Shown: in pieces, positions 6,253-13,992 of the stretch | How positions within the stretch are numbered: position 1 is the stretch's first letter | Layout: every line of letters begins with the position of its first letter | NCBI GenBank assembly: GCA_031383745.1 | Contig: JANMZX010000576.1 | Coordinates: 1-16,154 of the forward strand | DNA length: 16,154 nucleotides | Direction of reading: 5' to 3' | DNA from: CAISIP01 sp031383745 | GTDB taxonomy: Bacteria > Pseudomonadota > Gammaproteobacteria > Burkholderiales > Burkholderiaceae_C | Notes under the pieces: model-generated | Seen by the model: the letters and a program-made list of their open reading frames with translations, nothing else | Database searches by the model: none | What the model was told of the DNA's origin: nothing | Made by a program: the position numbers and the translations under genes

Positions 6253-8373
6253 ATGAACAACCTTCTTGTTGAGATGCTGGTGGAGGAATTGCCGCCCAAG
6301 GCGCTGGAAAACCTGGGCGAGGCATTTGGCCGTGCGCTGCTGCGCAAGCTGGCCGAACAGGGACTCGTGGCCGGCGCGGGCGACTGCACGGTGTTTGCGT
6401 CGCCCCGGCGCCTTGCGGTCCATGTGCGCGGAGTGGCGCAATGCGCCGCCGACAAGGCCCAGTCGCAGAAACTGATGCCTGTCAGCGTCGGTCTGGATGC
6501 CTCGGGCAAGGCCACGCCGGCGCTGCAGAAGAAGCTGCAGGCGCTTGGCGCCCACGGGGTGATGGTCGCGGACCTGCGCCGCGCAATGGACGGGAAATCC
6601 GAAGCGCTGTTCCTGGACAGCACGGTGCAGGGAGCCACCCTGGCAGAGGGCTTGCAACTCGCCTTGCTGGACGCCATAGCCCGATTGCCGATCCCCAAGG
6701 TGATGACCTACCAGTTGGAGTCCGATTGCGAGTTGCCGGGCTGGAGCAGTGTGAGTTTCGTGCGCCCTGCCCATGGACTTGTCGCCCTGCACGGCAACGA
6801 CGTCGTGCCCGTGCAGGCGCTGGGGCTCACGTCCGGGCGCAATACCCTGGGCCACCGCTTCGAGGCCCCGGTGGCGCCGGTCGTGTTTGCCCATGCCGAT
6901 GACTACGCGGCCACCCTGCTGCGCGACGGTGCGGTCATCGCCGGGTTTTCCGATCGACGTGCAGAAATCGCGCGTCAGATCGCGGCGGCCTGCGAGCGCA
7001 TTGGCGGCGGCGTACAAGTGGTGCACGACGCCGCATTGCTGGATGAAGTCACCGCCCTCGTCGAGCGCCCGAACGTGCTGGTCTGCGCGTTCGACGCGGA
7101 GTTCCTGGAGGTCCCCCAGGAGTGCCTGATCCTCACGATGAAGGCCAACCAGAAATACTTCCCGCTGCTGGATGCGGCTGGCCGCTTGACGAACCGCTTC
7201 CTGGTCGTCAGCAACATCTCGCCGGACGATGCCAGTGCCGTCACCGGTGGCAACGAACGTGTTGTGCGCCCGCGATTGGCGGACGCCAAGTTCTTCTACG
7301 ACCAGGACCGGCGCATGGCGCTGGGTGCGCGGGTCGCCGGGCTGGACAAGGTGGTTTACCACAACCGTTTGGGCAGCCAGGGCCAACGCATGCAGCGTGT
7401 GCGCGCGATCGCGACGGCGATCGCACGTCAGTTGGGCGACGCCGGACTGCTGGAAGTCGCAGATGCGGCAGCGATGCTGGCCAAGTGTGATCTCCTGACC
7501 GACATGGTGGGCGAGTTTCCCGAACTGCAGGGCATCATGGGAGCCTACTATGCGCGCCATGATGGATTGACCGACGAGATCGCCTGCGCGATCGAGGACC
7601 ATTACCGACCGCGATTTGCTGGCGACGCCTTGCCCCGCCATCTGTCGGGCATCGTGGTCGCACTGGCCGACAAGCTCGAGACGCTGGCCGGCATGTTCGG
7701 CATCGGCAACCTGCCCACGGGCGACAAGGATCCTTTCGCGTTGCGCCGCCACGGACTGGGGGTGGCACGCATGCTGGTCGAGCGGGCGCTCCCGATTTCG
7801 CACCATGTCCTGACGCGCATCGCCGTCGCGGCATTTCCGGCCGGTCTGCTGCAGGACCCGGCAGACGCACTCGATGAGTTTTTGGTCGACCGGCTCAAGG
7901 GTTATCTGAGAGACGGCGGATTCTCGGCCGCCGAGGTGGACGCTGCCATCCATGCGCGCAAGATGACCGAGTGGGCCAGCGTCCCCAAGCGGCTGGCGGC
8001 GGTTCGCGCTTTTGCCGGTCTGCCCGAGGCGCCGGCACTGGCTGCCGCCAACAAGCGGATCGGCAACATTCTGAAGAAGGCGCAGGAGGTCGATCCGCAT
8101 GTCAGCGAAATCCTGCTGCAGGTGCCGGCCGAGATCGCGCTGTACGCGGCGATGCAGGACGTGGTGCCCAGGGCCGACGCGCAATTCGAGGCTGGCGATT
8201 ACGCGGCCTCGCTGCAAAGCCTGGCCGCATTGCGCGCGCCGGTCGATGCGTTTTTCGAAGGTGTCATGGTCAACGCCCAGGAACTGGACCTGCGGCTCAA
8301 CCGGCAGGGCCTGCTGCAAAGCCTGCACAACGCCATGAACCGCGTGGCAGACCTGTCCCGGCTGGCCAGCTGA
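6253..8373 (+). CDS. glyS: Glycyl-tRNA synthetase beta subunit
   Basis: GlyS is the tRNA-binding subunit that pairs with GlyQ. The protein is 706 residues, close to the usual 690-700. The N-terminus MNNLLVEMLVEELPPKALE is standard for the family. The conserved central blocks are EFPELQGIMGAYYARHDG (about residues 420-437) and the ADKLETLAGMFGIGNLPTG and DKDPFALRRHGLG region (about 475-502). The C-terminal part from about residue 590 fits the DALR-like anticodon-binding domain. The ATG at 6253 is chosen; the frame is open from 6169, but that extension overlaps glyQ and lacks family similarity. Its stop at 8371-8373 lies 11 bases before the gmhB ATG, so the downstream genes are probably in the same operon. 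Confidence 0.98.
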   Translation: MNNLLVEMLVEELPPKALENLGEAFGRALLRKLAEQGLVAGAGDCTVFASPRRLAVHVRGVAQCAADKAQSQKLMPVSVGLDASGKATPALQKKLQALGAHGVMVADLRRAMDGKSEALFLDSTVQGATLAEGLQLALLDAIARLPIPKVMTYQLESDCELPGWSSVSFVRPAHGLVALHGNDVVPVQALGLTSGRNTLGHRFEAPVAPVVFAHADDYAATLLRDGAVIAGFSDRRAEIARQIAAACERIGGGVQVVHDAALLDEVTALVERPNVLVCAFDAEFLEVPQECLILTMKANQKYFPLLDAAGRLTNRFLVVSNISPDDASAVTGGNERVVRPRLADAKFFYDQDRRMALGARVAGLDKVVYHNRLGSQGQRMQRVRAIATAIARQLGDAGLLEVADAAAMLAKCDLLTDMVGEFPELQGIMGAYYARHDGLTDEIACAIEDHYRPRFAGDALPRHLSGIVVALADKLETLAGMFGIGNLPTGDKDPFALRRHGLGVARMLVERALPISHHVLTRIAVAAFPAGLLQDPADALDEFLVDRLKGYLRDGGFSAAEVDAAIHARKMTEWASVPKRLAAVRAFAGLPEAPALAAANKRIGNILKKAQEVDPHVSEILLQVPAEIALYAAMQDVVPRADAQFEAGDYAASLQSLAALRAPVDAFFEGVMVNAQELDLRLNRQGLLQSLHNAMNRVADLSRLAS

Positions 8374-8384
8374 ATCGGGTGCCC

Positions 8385-8960
8385 ATGAAACTCGTCATCC
8401 TGGACCGCGACGGAACCATCAACGAGGAAAGCGCCGCGTTTGTGGACTCGCCCGACGCCTGGCGGCCCTTGCCGGGCGCGCTCGATGCGATCGCACGGCT
8501 CAACCATGCGGGCTGGCATGTCGTGGTGGCGTCGAACCAGTCCGGCCTGGGTCGCGGGCTGCACGAGGTGGCGATGCTTAACGCCATCCAGGCCAAGATG
8601 CACAAGTCGCTGGCGGCTGTCGGCGGGCGCCTGGATGCGATCTTCTACTGCCCGCATTCACCCGACGAGGCCTGCCATTGCCGCAAGCCCGAGCCTGGCC
8701 TGTTCGAGCAGATCGGCGAGCGATTTGCGGTCGAACTGCAAGGCGTGCCCGCTGTCGGCGATTCGGTGGAGGACCTGGTGGCCGGTGTAGCCGCCGGATG
8801 CGAACCGCACCTGGTCCTGACCGGGCAGGGTGCAGCCTATCGCGGGCGCGATCTGCCGCCGGAGTTCCCGCCGGGCACCCGGGTTCACGCAGACCTTGCC
8901 GCGTTCGCCGCGTTCCTGATCGACAGGAGCAACCCCGCCAAGGCCAGCGCGGCGGCATGA
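8385..8960 (+). CDS. gmhB: D-glycero-D-manno-heptose 1,7-bisphosphate 7-phosphatase
   Basis: GmhB removes the 7-phosphate in the ADP-heptose pathway that supplies the LPS inner core. The 191-residue protein is a HAD-superfamily phosphatase: motif I DRDGT with Asp7 and Asp9, motif II around ASNQSG (49-54), Lys101 after the zinc-binding loop, and motif IV GDSVED (Asp126, Asp130). The zinc loop typical of GmhB is present as Cys89, His91, Cys97 and Cys99 (CPHSPDEACHC). An in-frame GTG two codons upstream (8379) is an alternative start. Its stop overlaps the plsC start (ATGA at 8957-8960), so translation is likely coupled. A closely related histidinol-phosphatase role is less likely because no his genes are nearby. 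Confidence 0.93.
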   Translation: MKLVILDRDGTINEESAAFVDSPDAWRPLPGALDAIARLNHAGWHVVVASNQSGLGRGLHEVAMLNAIQAKMHKSLAAVGGRLDAIFYCPHSPDEACHCRKPEPGLFEQIGERFAVELQGVPAVGDSVEDLVAGVAAGCEPHLVLTGQGAAYRGRDLPPEFPPGTRVHADLAAFAAFLIDRSNPAKASAAA

Positions 8961-9709
8961 AGCCTGCCTATATCGCGTCGTTTCTGCGGTCCGCCGTGCA
9001 CATGGCGTGGATGCTCGTCACCGTCGTGCCATGGGGCATCATCATGGTGCTGTCCTCACTGCGCGTGCGTGGCACCCCCCTGTGGTGGATGGCGGTGCGC
9101 TGGCTGGGGTGGGTCATCGACGGCGCGCGGGTCATTCTCGGGATCCAGGTCCGGGTCAGCGGCATGGAGAACCTGCCCATTGGCGTGACCAGTCCGGCAA
9201 TTCTCCTGGTCAAGCACCAGTCCACTCTGGAGACCTTTTTGTTGCCCACGCTGATGCCGCATCCGCTGGCCTATGTGTTCAAGAAGGAGTTGCTCTACGT
9301 GCCTTTTTTCGGATGGGCGATGGGACGTCTGGACATGATCCACATCGACCGCCGCCAGCGCGCGCAGGCTTTCAACAAGGTCGTAGCGCAGGGCAAGGAA
9401 CTGCTCGCACAGGGCATCTGGATCATCATGTTTCCCGAGGGAACACGCATCCCGCGGGGTCGCAAAGGGGTCTACAAGTCCGGCGGTACACGCCTGGCCA
9501 TCGAAACCGGTGCGCCGGTGATCCCGATCGCGGTCGCGTCGGCAAAATGCTGGCCGCGCCGGGCCTTTGTCAAATACCCGGGATGCGTCGACGTGTCCAT
9601 CGGGCGGCCGATTCCGAGCCAGGGCCGCGGTGCCGACGAGTTGATGCGCGAGGTCGAGGCCTGGATCGAGGCTGAAATGCACCGGCTCGACCCGGAAGCC
9701 TACCGGTAG
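8957..9709 (+). CDS. plsC: 1-acyl-sn-glycerol-3-phosphate acyltransferase
   Basis: PlsC converts lysophosphatidic acid to phosphatidic acid at the inner membrane. The 250-residue protein has an N-terminal hydrophobic stretch (about residues 12-35) and the acyltransferase blocks in order. Block I is KHQSTLETF with His87 and Glu92. Further blocks are KKELLYVPFFGWAMG (109-123), FPEGTRIPRG (159-168) and GAPVIPIAV (185-193). The usual HX4D motif is HX4E here, a variant I believe also occurs in other proteobacterial PlsC proteins. The ATG overlaps the gmhB stop, so the two are translated together. The substrate could differ somewhat from plain lysophosphatidate, since the family also includes paralogues with other acceptors. 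Confidence 0.92.
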   Translation: MKPAYIASFLRSAVHMAWMLVTVVPWGIIMVLSSLRVRGTPLWWMAVRWLGWVIDGARVILGIQVRVSGMENLPIGVTSPAILLVKHQSTLETFLLPTLMPHPLAYVFKKELLYVPFFGWAMGRLDMIHIDRRQRAQAFNKVVAQGKELLAQGIWIIMFPEGTRIPRGRKGVYKSGGTRLAIETGAPVIPIAVASAKCWPRRAFVKYPGCVDVSIGRPIPSQGRGADELMREVEAWIEAEMHRLDPEAYR

Positions 9710-9720
9710 ACGGGATTGGC

Positions 9721-10599
9721 ATGCGCAACCTGGTGCAGCTGACGCTGGACTTCTTCGCGGCGGGGGAGCCCGCACCGGCGTTGCTCCCAGAACGCGAGAG
9801 CCCGCCCCCGCCTGCCGGCCCGGCACCGGTTGCGTTCCGCCATCCGCGTGCCAACCGGGAGGTGCGTCTGGCCCATGCAGTGGTTGCATATGAATTCAAG
9901 CGCGGCAAGCGGCGCACGATCGGATTTTCCGTGGGTCCGGAAGGGCTGGTGGTGTCGGCGCCGCGCTGGGTCGGCCTGGCAGAAGTCCAGGCCGCGCTGC
10001 TCGACAAGGCGCCGTGGATCATCCGCAAGTTGGACGAGGCGCGACTTCGCCAGGACCGCCTGCTCGCCACACGCATCGAATGGAAGGACGGCGCCGAGAT
10101 CCCGTTCCTGGGCCAGCCGCTGCGCCTGGTGCTGGACCCGTCACACGCCTACGGCACAGGCAGTGCGGCCCTGCATGTGGGTACCGACCCTGCCACCGGA
10201 CTGCCGCAACACAGCCTGCACCTGGGTCTTGCGCATCTGGCCAGCGACGCCCAGATCCGGGACGCGGTGCAGGCCTGGCTGATGCGCCAGGCGCATCGTG
10301 TCTTCACCGAGCGCCTGGACCACTTCGCCCCCCGCCTGCAGGTCGAATGGCGCAAGCTGGCACTGAGCAGCGCGGGCACCCGCTGGGGCAGCGCCCGATC
10401 CGACGGGTCGATCCGGCTGCACTGGCGCTTGGTGCATTTCCAGATGCGTGTGATCGACTATGTGGTGGCGCACGAACTCAGCCATTTGCGCGTTATGGAC
10501 CATGGCCCCCGCTTCTGGGATACGGTGCGGTCGGTGGTTCCCGACTATGCGGAACTGCGTGGCTGCCTCAAGGAGGAGTCGGTTCCGCAATGGCTGTGA
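9721..10599 (+). CDS. YgjP-like M48-type metal-dependent hydrolase
   Basis: The 292-residue protein belongs to the YgjP/DUF45 (SprT-like) group of predicted zinc hydrolases. The metal site is HELSH at residues 251-255 (His251, Glu252, His255), with a likely third ligand at His261 in the following DHGPRFW. The block TRWGS (220-224) before it is also typical. A Pro-rich low-complexity linker covers about residues 18-37. There is no signal peptide, so it is probably cytoplasmic; the physiological substrate is unknown. GGGA lies about 7-10 bases before the ATG. It follows plsC by 11 bases and probably ends that operon. Its last 32 bases overlap, tail to tail, the end of the minus-strand MBL-fold gene. 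Confidence 0.9.
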   Translation: MRNLVQLTLDFFAAGEPAPALLPERESPPPPAGPAPVAFRHPRANREVRLAHAVVAYEFKRGKRRTIGFSVGPEGLVVSAPRWVGLAEVQAALLDKAPWIIRKLDEARLRQDRLLATRIEWKDGAEIPFLGQPLRLVLDPSHAYGTGSAALHVGTDPATGLPQHSLHLGLAHLASDAQIRDAVQAWLMRQAHRVFTERLDHFAPRLQVEWRKLALSSAGTRWGSARSDGSIRLHWRLVHFQMRVIDYVVAHELSHLRVMDHGPRFWDTVRSVVPDYAELRGCLKEESVPQWL

Positions 10600-11656
10600 C
10601 ACGCGTGGCCCTGAAGCGGTAGACCCCGTCGTCGTCCAGGGTGCGGTGCACCTTGCCATCGAACCACAAGGCATGCAGGTGCGCAATCGACTCACCCATG
10701 GCAAAGGTCGTCTGGTGCAGGTCGAGTGCGCGTCGGAACAGCACCGGCACCATGTCGGCCGCGCTGCACGCGTCGGTGCTGCAGGCTGCCAGGACTTCGG
10801 CAAGTCGGTCGCGGTGGTGCGCATGCAGTTGCCCGATCCGCACATGCAGGCCGGTGAAGGGCTTGCCATGCGACGGTAGCGTCAGGGTGTCTTCGGGCAA
10901 GCCCCTGAATCTGTCGATCGAATCGAGAAACTGCCGCAGCGCGTTGGATTCGGGCTCGACCTCGTAGACGCTGACATTGGTTGAAATCCGAGGCAGCATC
11001 ATGTCGCCGCCGATCAGCAGGCCGAGTTCGGCGCAATGCAGCGCGATGTGTTCCGGTGCGTGGCCATAGCCGCTGATGCATGTCCACTGTCTGGCACCGA
11101 TGCGCAGCACATCGCCGTCGGACATCCGGCGGTATTGCGCGGGCACGGCTGGCACCAGCTTGGGGAAATAGGTGACACGGGCCTTGATCTGTGTCATCGA
11201 TTCCGGGTCGTTGAGCCCATGGGACGCCAGGAAATGCGCCGCGCCGTCGCCGCCGAACGCGGTCGGCCCCAAGGCACCGAGGCGCGCCACGTGGTAGTCA
11301 GTGGCGCTCATCCACAGCCGCACGTTCCAGCGCTCGCACAGCCAGTAGGCCAGGCCTACGTGGTCCGGGTGCATGTGCGTCACGATCACCCGCAGGATCG
11401 GCAATCCCTGGAGCTGGGTCGCGAACACCTGTTCCCATTGCGCCTTCGATTCATCCCTGGATACGCAGCAATCGACAACACTCCAGCCGGGGCGGCCGTC
11501 GATCTCGTCGCGCAGCAGCCACAGGTTGATGTGGTTCAGGGCGAATGGCAGGTCCATGCGGATCCAGCGCACGCCCGGTGCCACCTCCAGGCTGCTGCCG
11601 GGTTCAGGCAGGGCATCACCCATCGGGTAGTGCAACTGGCTCTCGAGCTCGTTCAT
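10568..11656 (-). CDS. Metallo-beta-lactamase-fold hydrolase
   Basis: The 362-residue protein carries the MBL zinc motif THMHPDHVG with His94, His96, Asp98 and His99. Further ligands are His199 (GYGHAPEH), Asp218 (GGDMML) and probably His263 (PSHGKPF). After residue 285 the sequence is compatible with a C-terminal winged-helix segment of the LACTB2-like kind. No signal peptide is seen. Substrates of such enzymes include thioesters and other hydrolysable esters; none can be assigned. The start at 11656 (MNELESQLHYP) is chosen because the longer frame would run through the operator and into the divergent regulator gene. The start lies 17 bases from a LiuR-like operator, so it is a candidate target of that regulator. 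Its 3' end overlaps the M48-type gene by 32 bases. Confidence 0.88.
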   Translation of the reverse strand: MNELESQLHYPMGDALPEPGSSLEVAPGVRWIRMDLPFALNHINLWLLRDEIDGRPGWSVVDCCVSRDESKAQWEQVFATQLQGLPILRVIVTHMHPDHVGLAYWLCERWNVRLWMSATDYHVARLGALGPTAFGGDGAAHFLASHGLNDPESMTQIKARVTYFPKLVPAVPAQYRRMSDGDVLRIGARQWTCISGYGHAPEHIALHCAELGLLIGGDMMLPRISTNVSVYEVEPESNALRQFLDSIDRFRGLPEDTLTLPSHGKPFTGLHVRIGQLHAHHRDRLAEVLAACSTDACSAADMVPVLFRRALDLHQTTFAMGESIAHLHALWFDGKVHRTLDDDGVYRFRATRVTAIAEPTPP

Positions 11657-11672
11657 GGTGGATGCCTGCAGT

Positions 11673-11694
11673 TTGACGTTTACGTCAACGTCAG
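11673..11694. promoter_or_regulatory. LiuR-like operator 1
   Basis: The 22-base site begins TTGACGTTTAC (11673-11683) and ends GTCAACGTCAG (11684-11694). It matches the perfect palindrome at 12231-12252 at 20 of 22 positions; the differences are at 11686 and 11694. It contains the inner inverted repeat TTGACGT/ACGTCAA (11673-11679 and 11682-11688). It sits between the divergent MBL-hydrolase and merR-type genes and could control both. Similarity to the published LiuR motif is from memory. Confidence 0.8.
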
Positions 11695-11701
11695 ATGTAA
11701 T
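11673..11701 (+). promoter_or_regulatory. Promoter of the LiuR-like regulator gene
   Basis: TTGACG (11673-11678) and TGTAAT (11696-11701), each 5 of 6 to the sigma-70 consensus, are separated by exactly 17 bases. Operator 1 covers the -35 hexamer and nearly all of the spacer. The expected start near 11708 gives a leader of about 67 bases. The normal 17-base spacer fits autorepression better than MerR-style activation, which usually works on 19-20 base spacers. Confidence 0.6.
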
Positions 11702-11774
11702 CGGGCATTGTAGGAAGGCGCAGGGCACGGACCTGTCGCCTCGGTTCGATCCCCCCAATGGCCACCACACACGC

Positions 11775-12185
11775 ATGACCCAACCCGCCCAGTTCACCAT
11801 CAGCGACCTTGCCAGGGAGTTCGACCTGACCACGCGGGCGATCCGCTTCTACGAGGACATGGGTCTGCTGCAACCGCAGCGGACCGGCCCGGGCGGACGC
11901 AGCCGCGTCTACAGCGCCCGCGACCGCACACGCCTCAAACTCACGCTGCGCGCCAAGCGCCTGGGCCTGTCGCTGACGGAGGCGCGCGACATCATCGACA
12001 TGTACGACAGCCCGCGCGACACCGGAGCCCAGTTGAAGAAATTCCTGTTGGTGCTCGCAGCCCACCGCAAGGCGCTGGAGGAGCAGATGGCGGATCTGGT
12101 GGCCAATCTCGACGAGGTCAAGACCCATGAGCGGGAAGCCCGCGCGCTGCTGGCGAAAGCGGACAGGGCATCGCCGCGGGATTGA
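11775..12185 (+). CDS. liuR: MerR-family regulator, LiuR-like
   Basis: The 136-residue protein has an N-terminal MerR winged helix-turn-helix (FTISDLAREFDLTTRAIRFY, residues 7-26), the wing ending RSRVYSARDR, and the KRLGLSLTEARDIIDMY block. A coiled-coil dimerisation helix follows (about 84-128). It has no cysteines, so it is not a metal sensor, which fits the LiuR branch controlling leucine/isovalerate and acyl-CoA catabolism. Two copies of one inverted repeat flank the gene: one over its own promoter and one before the thioesterase-liuA operon. The ATG at 11775 gives a full-length domain. Regulator identity rests on the N-terminal sequence, the neighbouring liuA and the operators; the ligand is presumably a branched acyl-CoA, not shown here. 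Confidence 0.88.
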   Translation: MTQPAQFTISDLAREFDLTTRAIRFYEDMGLLQPQRTGPGGRSRVYSARDRTRLKLTLRAKRLGLSLTEARDIIDMYDSPRDTGAQLKKFLLVLAAHRKALEEQMADLVANLDEVKTHEREARALLAKADRASPRD

Positions 12186-12202
12186 GGCCGGCCCTGTTCC
12201 GG

Positions 12203-12231
12203 ATGACTTTGGCGGCGAGATCGCGCATAAT
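12203..12231 (+). promoter_or_regulatory. Promoter of the thioesterase-liuA operon
   Basis: ATGACT (12203-12208, 4 of 6) and CATAAT (12226-12231, 5 of 6) are spaced by 17 bases. The predicted start at about 12238 falls inside operator 2, so a bound regulator would block initiation or early elongation. The -35 hexamer is weak. Confidence 0.5.
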
Positions 12232-12252
12232 TGACGTTTACGTAAACGTCAA
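12231..12252. promoter_or_regulatory. LiuR-like operator 2 (perfect palindrome)
   Basis: TTGACGTTTAC (12231-12241) is followed directly by its exact reverse complement GTAAACGTCAA (12242-12252), giving a perfect 22-base dyad. It ends 18 bases before the thioesterase ATG and begins at the last base of the -10 box. A near copy precedes the regulator gene. The TTTACGTAAA core fits the LiuR recognition pattern as I recall it. Confidence 0.87.
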
Positions 12253-12270
12253 CCAACCTGGGGTATCGGC

Positions 12271-12729
12271 ATGACAACGGACACCACCCATCCAGGCCAT
12301 GAACACCCGGCCCTGTACCAGCGCGTGCGGGACAGTTTCCAGCGCCAGGGCATGATGGTCCACCTCGGTGCGCGCCTGGTCCGCGTGGCCCCCGGCCTGT
12401 GCGAGGTGGCCCTGCCCTACTCCGAGCGGGTGACCCAGCAGCAGGGTGGGTTCCATGGCGGCGCGATGGGCGCCCTGGCGGACATCGTGGGCGGCTACGC
12501 GGCCCTCACCGTGCTGCCCGAGGGCGTGGAGGTCACCACGGTGGAGTACAAGATCAACTTCCTGAGCGCCCGCCAGGGCGGCACGCTGTACGCCGTCGGG
12601 CGTGTGGTGCGGGCCGGCAAGCGCATCATCGTGACCACCGCCGAGGTCGTCCATGTGGATGCGGATGGCAAGCGCTCCGACAGCGCCGTCATGCAACAGA
12701 CGCTGGTGCCCGTGCCCAAGACCTATTGA
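12271..12729 (+). CDS. PaaI-like hotdog-fold thioesterase
   Basis: The 152-residue protein is a single hotdog domain of the PaaI type. The signature QQGGFHGGAMGALADIVGGY (residues 57-76) contains the HGG turn and the Asp71 region on the central helix. The strand VTTVEYKINFLSA (88-100) and the edge strands RVVRAGKRIIVTTAEVV (111-127) complete the fold. Such proteins hydrolyse acyl-CoA thioesters, usually as homotetramers. As the first gene after operator 2, with liuA 44 bases downstream, it may release CoA from branched-chain or methylcrotonyl intermediates; the substrate is inferred only from context. The ribosome site before the ATG is weak (a GGGG run about 7 bases away). Confidence 0.9.
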   Translation: MTTDTTHPGHEHPALYQRVRDSFQRQGMMVHLGARLVRVAPGLCEVALPYSERVTQQQGGFHGGAMGALADIVGGYAALTVLPEGVEVTTVEYKINFLSARQGGTLYAVGRVVRAGKRIIVTTAEVVHVDADGKRSDSAVMQQTLVPVPKTY

Positions 12730-12773
12730 ACCAGGACCCGACCAGCCCGACCGAACCCACCAGGAGACACACC

Positions 12774-13952
12774 ATGAACTTGCCCGGACTCGACTTCCAG
12801 CTCGGAGAGGACATCGACGCCTTGCGTGATGCGGTACGCGACTTTGCGCAGACCGAGATCGCGCCGCGCGCCGCCGAGATCGACCGCAGCGACCAGTTCC
12901 CGATGGACCTGTGGCGCAAGATGGGTGCTCTGGGCGTGCTCGGCATCACCGTGGGCGAGGAGTATGGCGGCGCGAACATGGGCTATCTGGCCCACATGAT
13001 CGCGATGGAGGAGATCAGCCGCGCGTCGGCGTCGGTGGGCCTGAGTTATGGCGCCCACAGCAACCTGTGCGTGAACCAGATCAAGCGCAATGGCACCGAC
13101 GAACAGCGCCAGAAGTACCTGCCCAGGCTCATCACCGGCGAACATGTGGGTGCGCTTGCGATGAGCGAGCCCGGCGCCGGCAGCGATGTGATCTCGATGA
13201 AGCTGCGGGCACAGGACAAGGGCGGCTACTACCTGCTCAATGGCAGCAAGTTCTGGATCACCAACGGGCCGGACGCCGACACCCTGGTGGTGTACGCGAA
13301 GACCGAGCCCGAGTTGGGTGCGCGCGGTGTCACCGCGTTCCTGATCGAAAAGGGCATGAAGGGTTTCTCGATCGCCCAGAAGCTCGACAAGCTGGGCATG
13401 CGCGGCAGTTCCACCGGGGAGCTGGTGTTCCAGGACGTCGAAGTGCCGGCGGCCAACATCCTGGGCGGGCTCAACAGCGGCGCCAAGGTGCTGATGAGCG
13501 GGCTGGACTACGAGCGCGCCGTCCTGTCGGCCGGGCCGATCGGCATCATGCAGGCGGTGATGGACAACGTGGTTCCCTATATCCACGACCGCAAGCAGTT
13601 CGGCCAGAGCATCGGCGAGTTCCAGTTGATCCAGGGCAAGGTGGCCGACATGTACACCGTGCTGCAGGCCGGCCGCGCCTATTGCTACACGGTCGGCAAG
13701 AACCTGGACGCGCTGGGCGCACAACATGTGCGCCAGGTGCGCAAGGACTGCGCCTCCGTGATCCTGTGGTGCGCCGAGAAGGCCACCTGGATGGCCGGAG
13801 AAGGGGTGCAGATCTTCGGCGGCAACGGGTATATCAACGACTACCCGATGGGGCGCCTGTGGCGCGATGCCAAGTTGTACGAAATCGGCGCCGGCACCAG
13901 CGAGATCCGGCGCATGCTGATCGGCCGCGAATTGTTCGCCGAAACCATGTAG
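12774..13952 (+). CDS. liuA: Isovaleryl-CoA dehydrogenase
   Basis: LiuA oxidises isovaleryl-CoA to 3-methylcrotonyl-CoA in leucine breakdown, passing electrons through FAD to electron-transfer flavoprotein. The 392-residue protein has the acyl-CoA dehydrogenase layout: helical N-domain, beta domain with ALAMSEPGAGSDV (127-139) and FWITNGPDAD (160-169), and helical C-domain ending YEIGAGTSEIRRMLIGRE. The isovaleryl-specific arrangement is present. The catalytic base Glu247 lies in SGLDYERAVLSAGP, and the position of the MCAD-type catalytic glutamate in the C-domain is Gly (AGTSE, 373-377). AGGAG lies 7 bases before the ATG, the best ribosome site in this operon. An upstream regulator and operators of the LiuR type support the assignment. 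Short-branched acyl-CoA activity is the main alternative. Confidence 0.95.
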   Translation: MNLPGLDFQLGEDIDALRDAVRDFAQTEIAPRAAEIDRSDQFPMDLWRKMGALGVLGITVGEEYGGANMGYLAHMIAMEEISRASASVGLSYGAHSNLCVNQIKRNGTDEQRQKYLPRLITGEHVGALAMSEPGAGSDVISMKLRAQDKGGYYLLNGSKFWITNGPDADTLVVYAKTEPELGARGVTAFLIEKGMKGFSIAQKLDKLGMRGSSTGELVFQDVEVPAANILGGLNSGAKVLMSGLDYERAVLSAGPIGIMQAVMDNVVPYIHDRKQFGQSIGEFQLIQGKVADMYTVLQAGRAYCYTVGKNLDALGAQHVRQVRKDCASVILWCAEKATWMAGEGVQIFGGNGYINDYPMGRLWRDAKLYEIGAGTSEIRRMLIGRELFAETM

Positions 13953-13992
13953 CAGCCCCAGCCGACGCCCTGGCGCGCGGCACAATCTGACC

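Noticed and set aside
6121..8328. A 735-codon open frame on the minus strand opposite glyS
   Set aside because: It mirrors glyS almost exactly, its translation has no family character, and long antisense frames are expected opposite GC-rich genes with strong third-position bias.
11707..11735. TACAAT on the minus strand (11712-11707) as a -10 box of the MBL gene
   Set aside because: The hexamer is good and well placed upstream of operator 1, but no acceptable -35 sequence lies at 16-18 bases, so it is not listed as a promoter.
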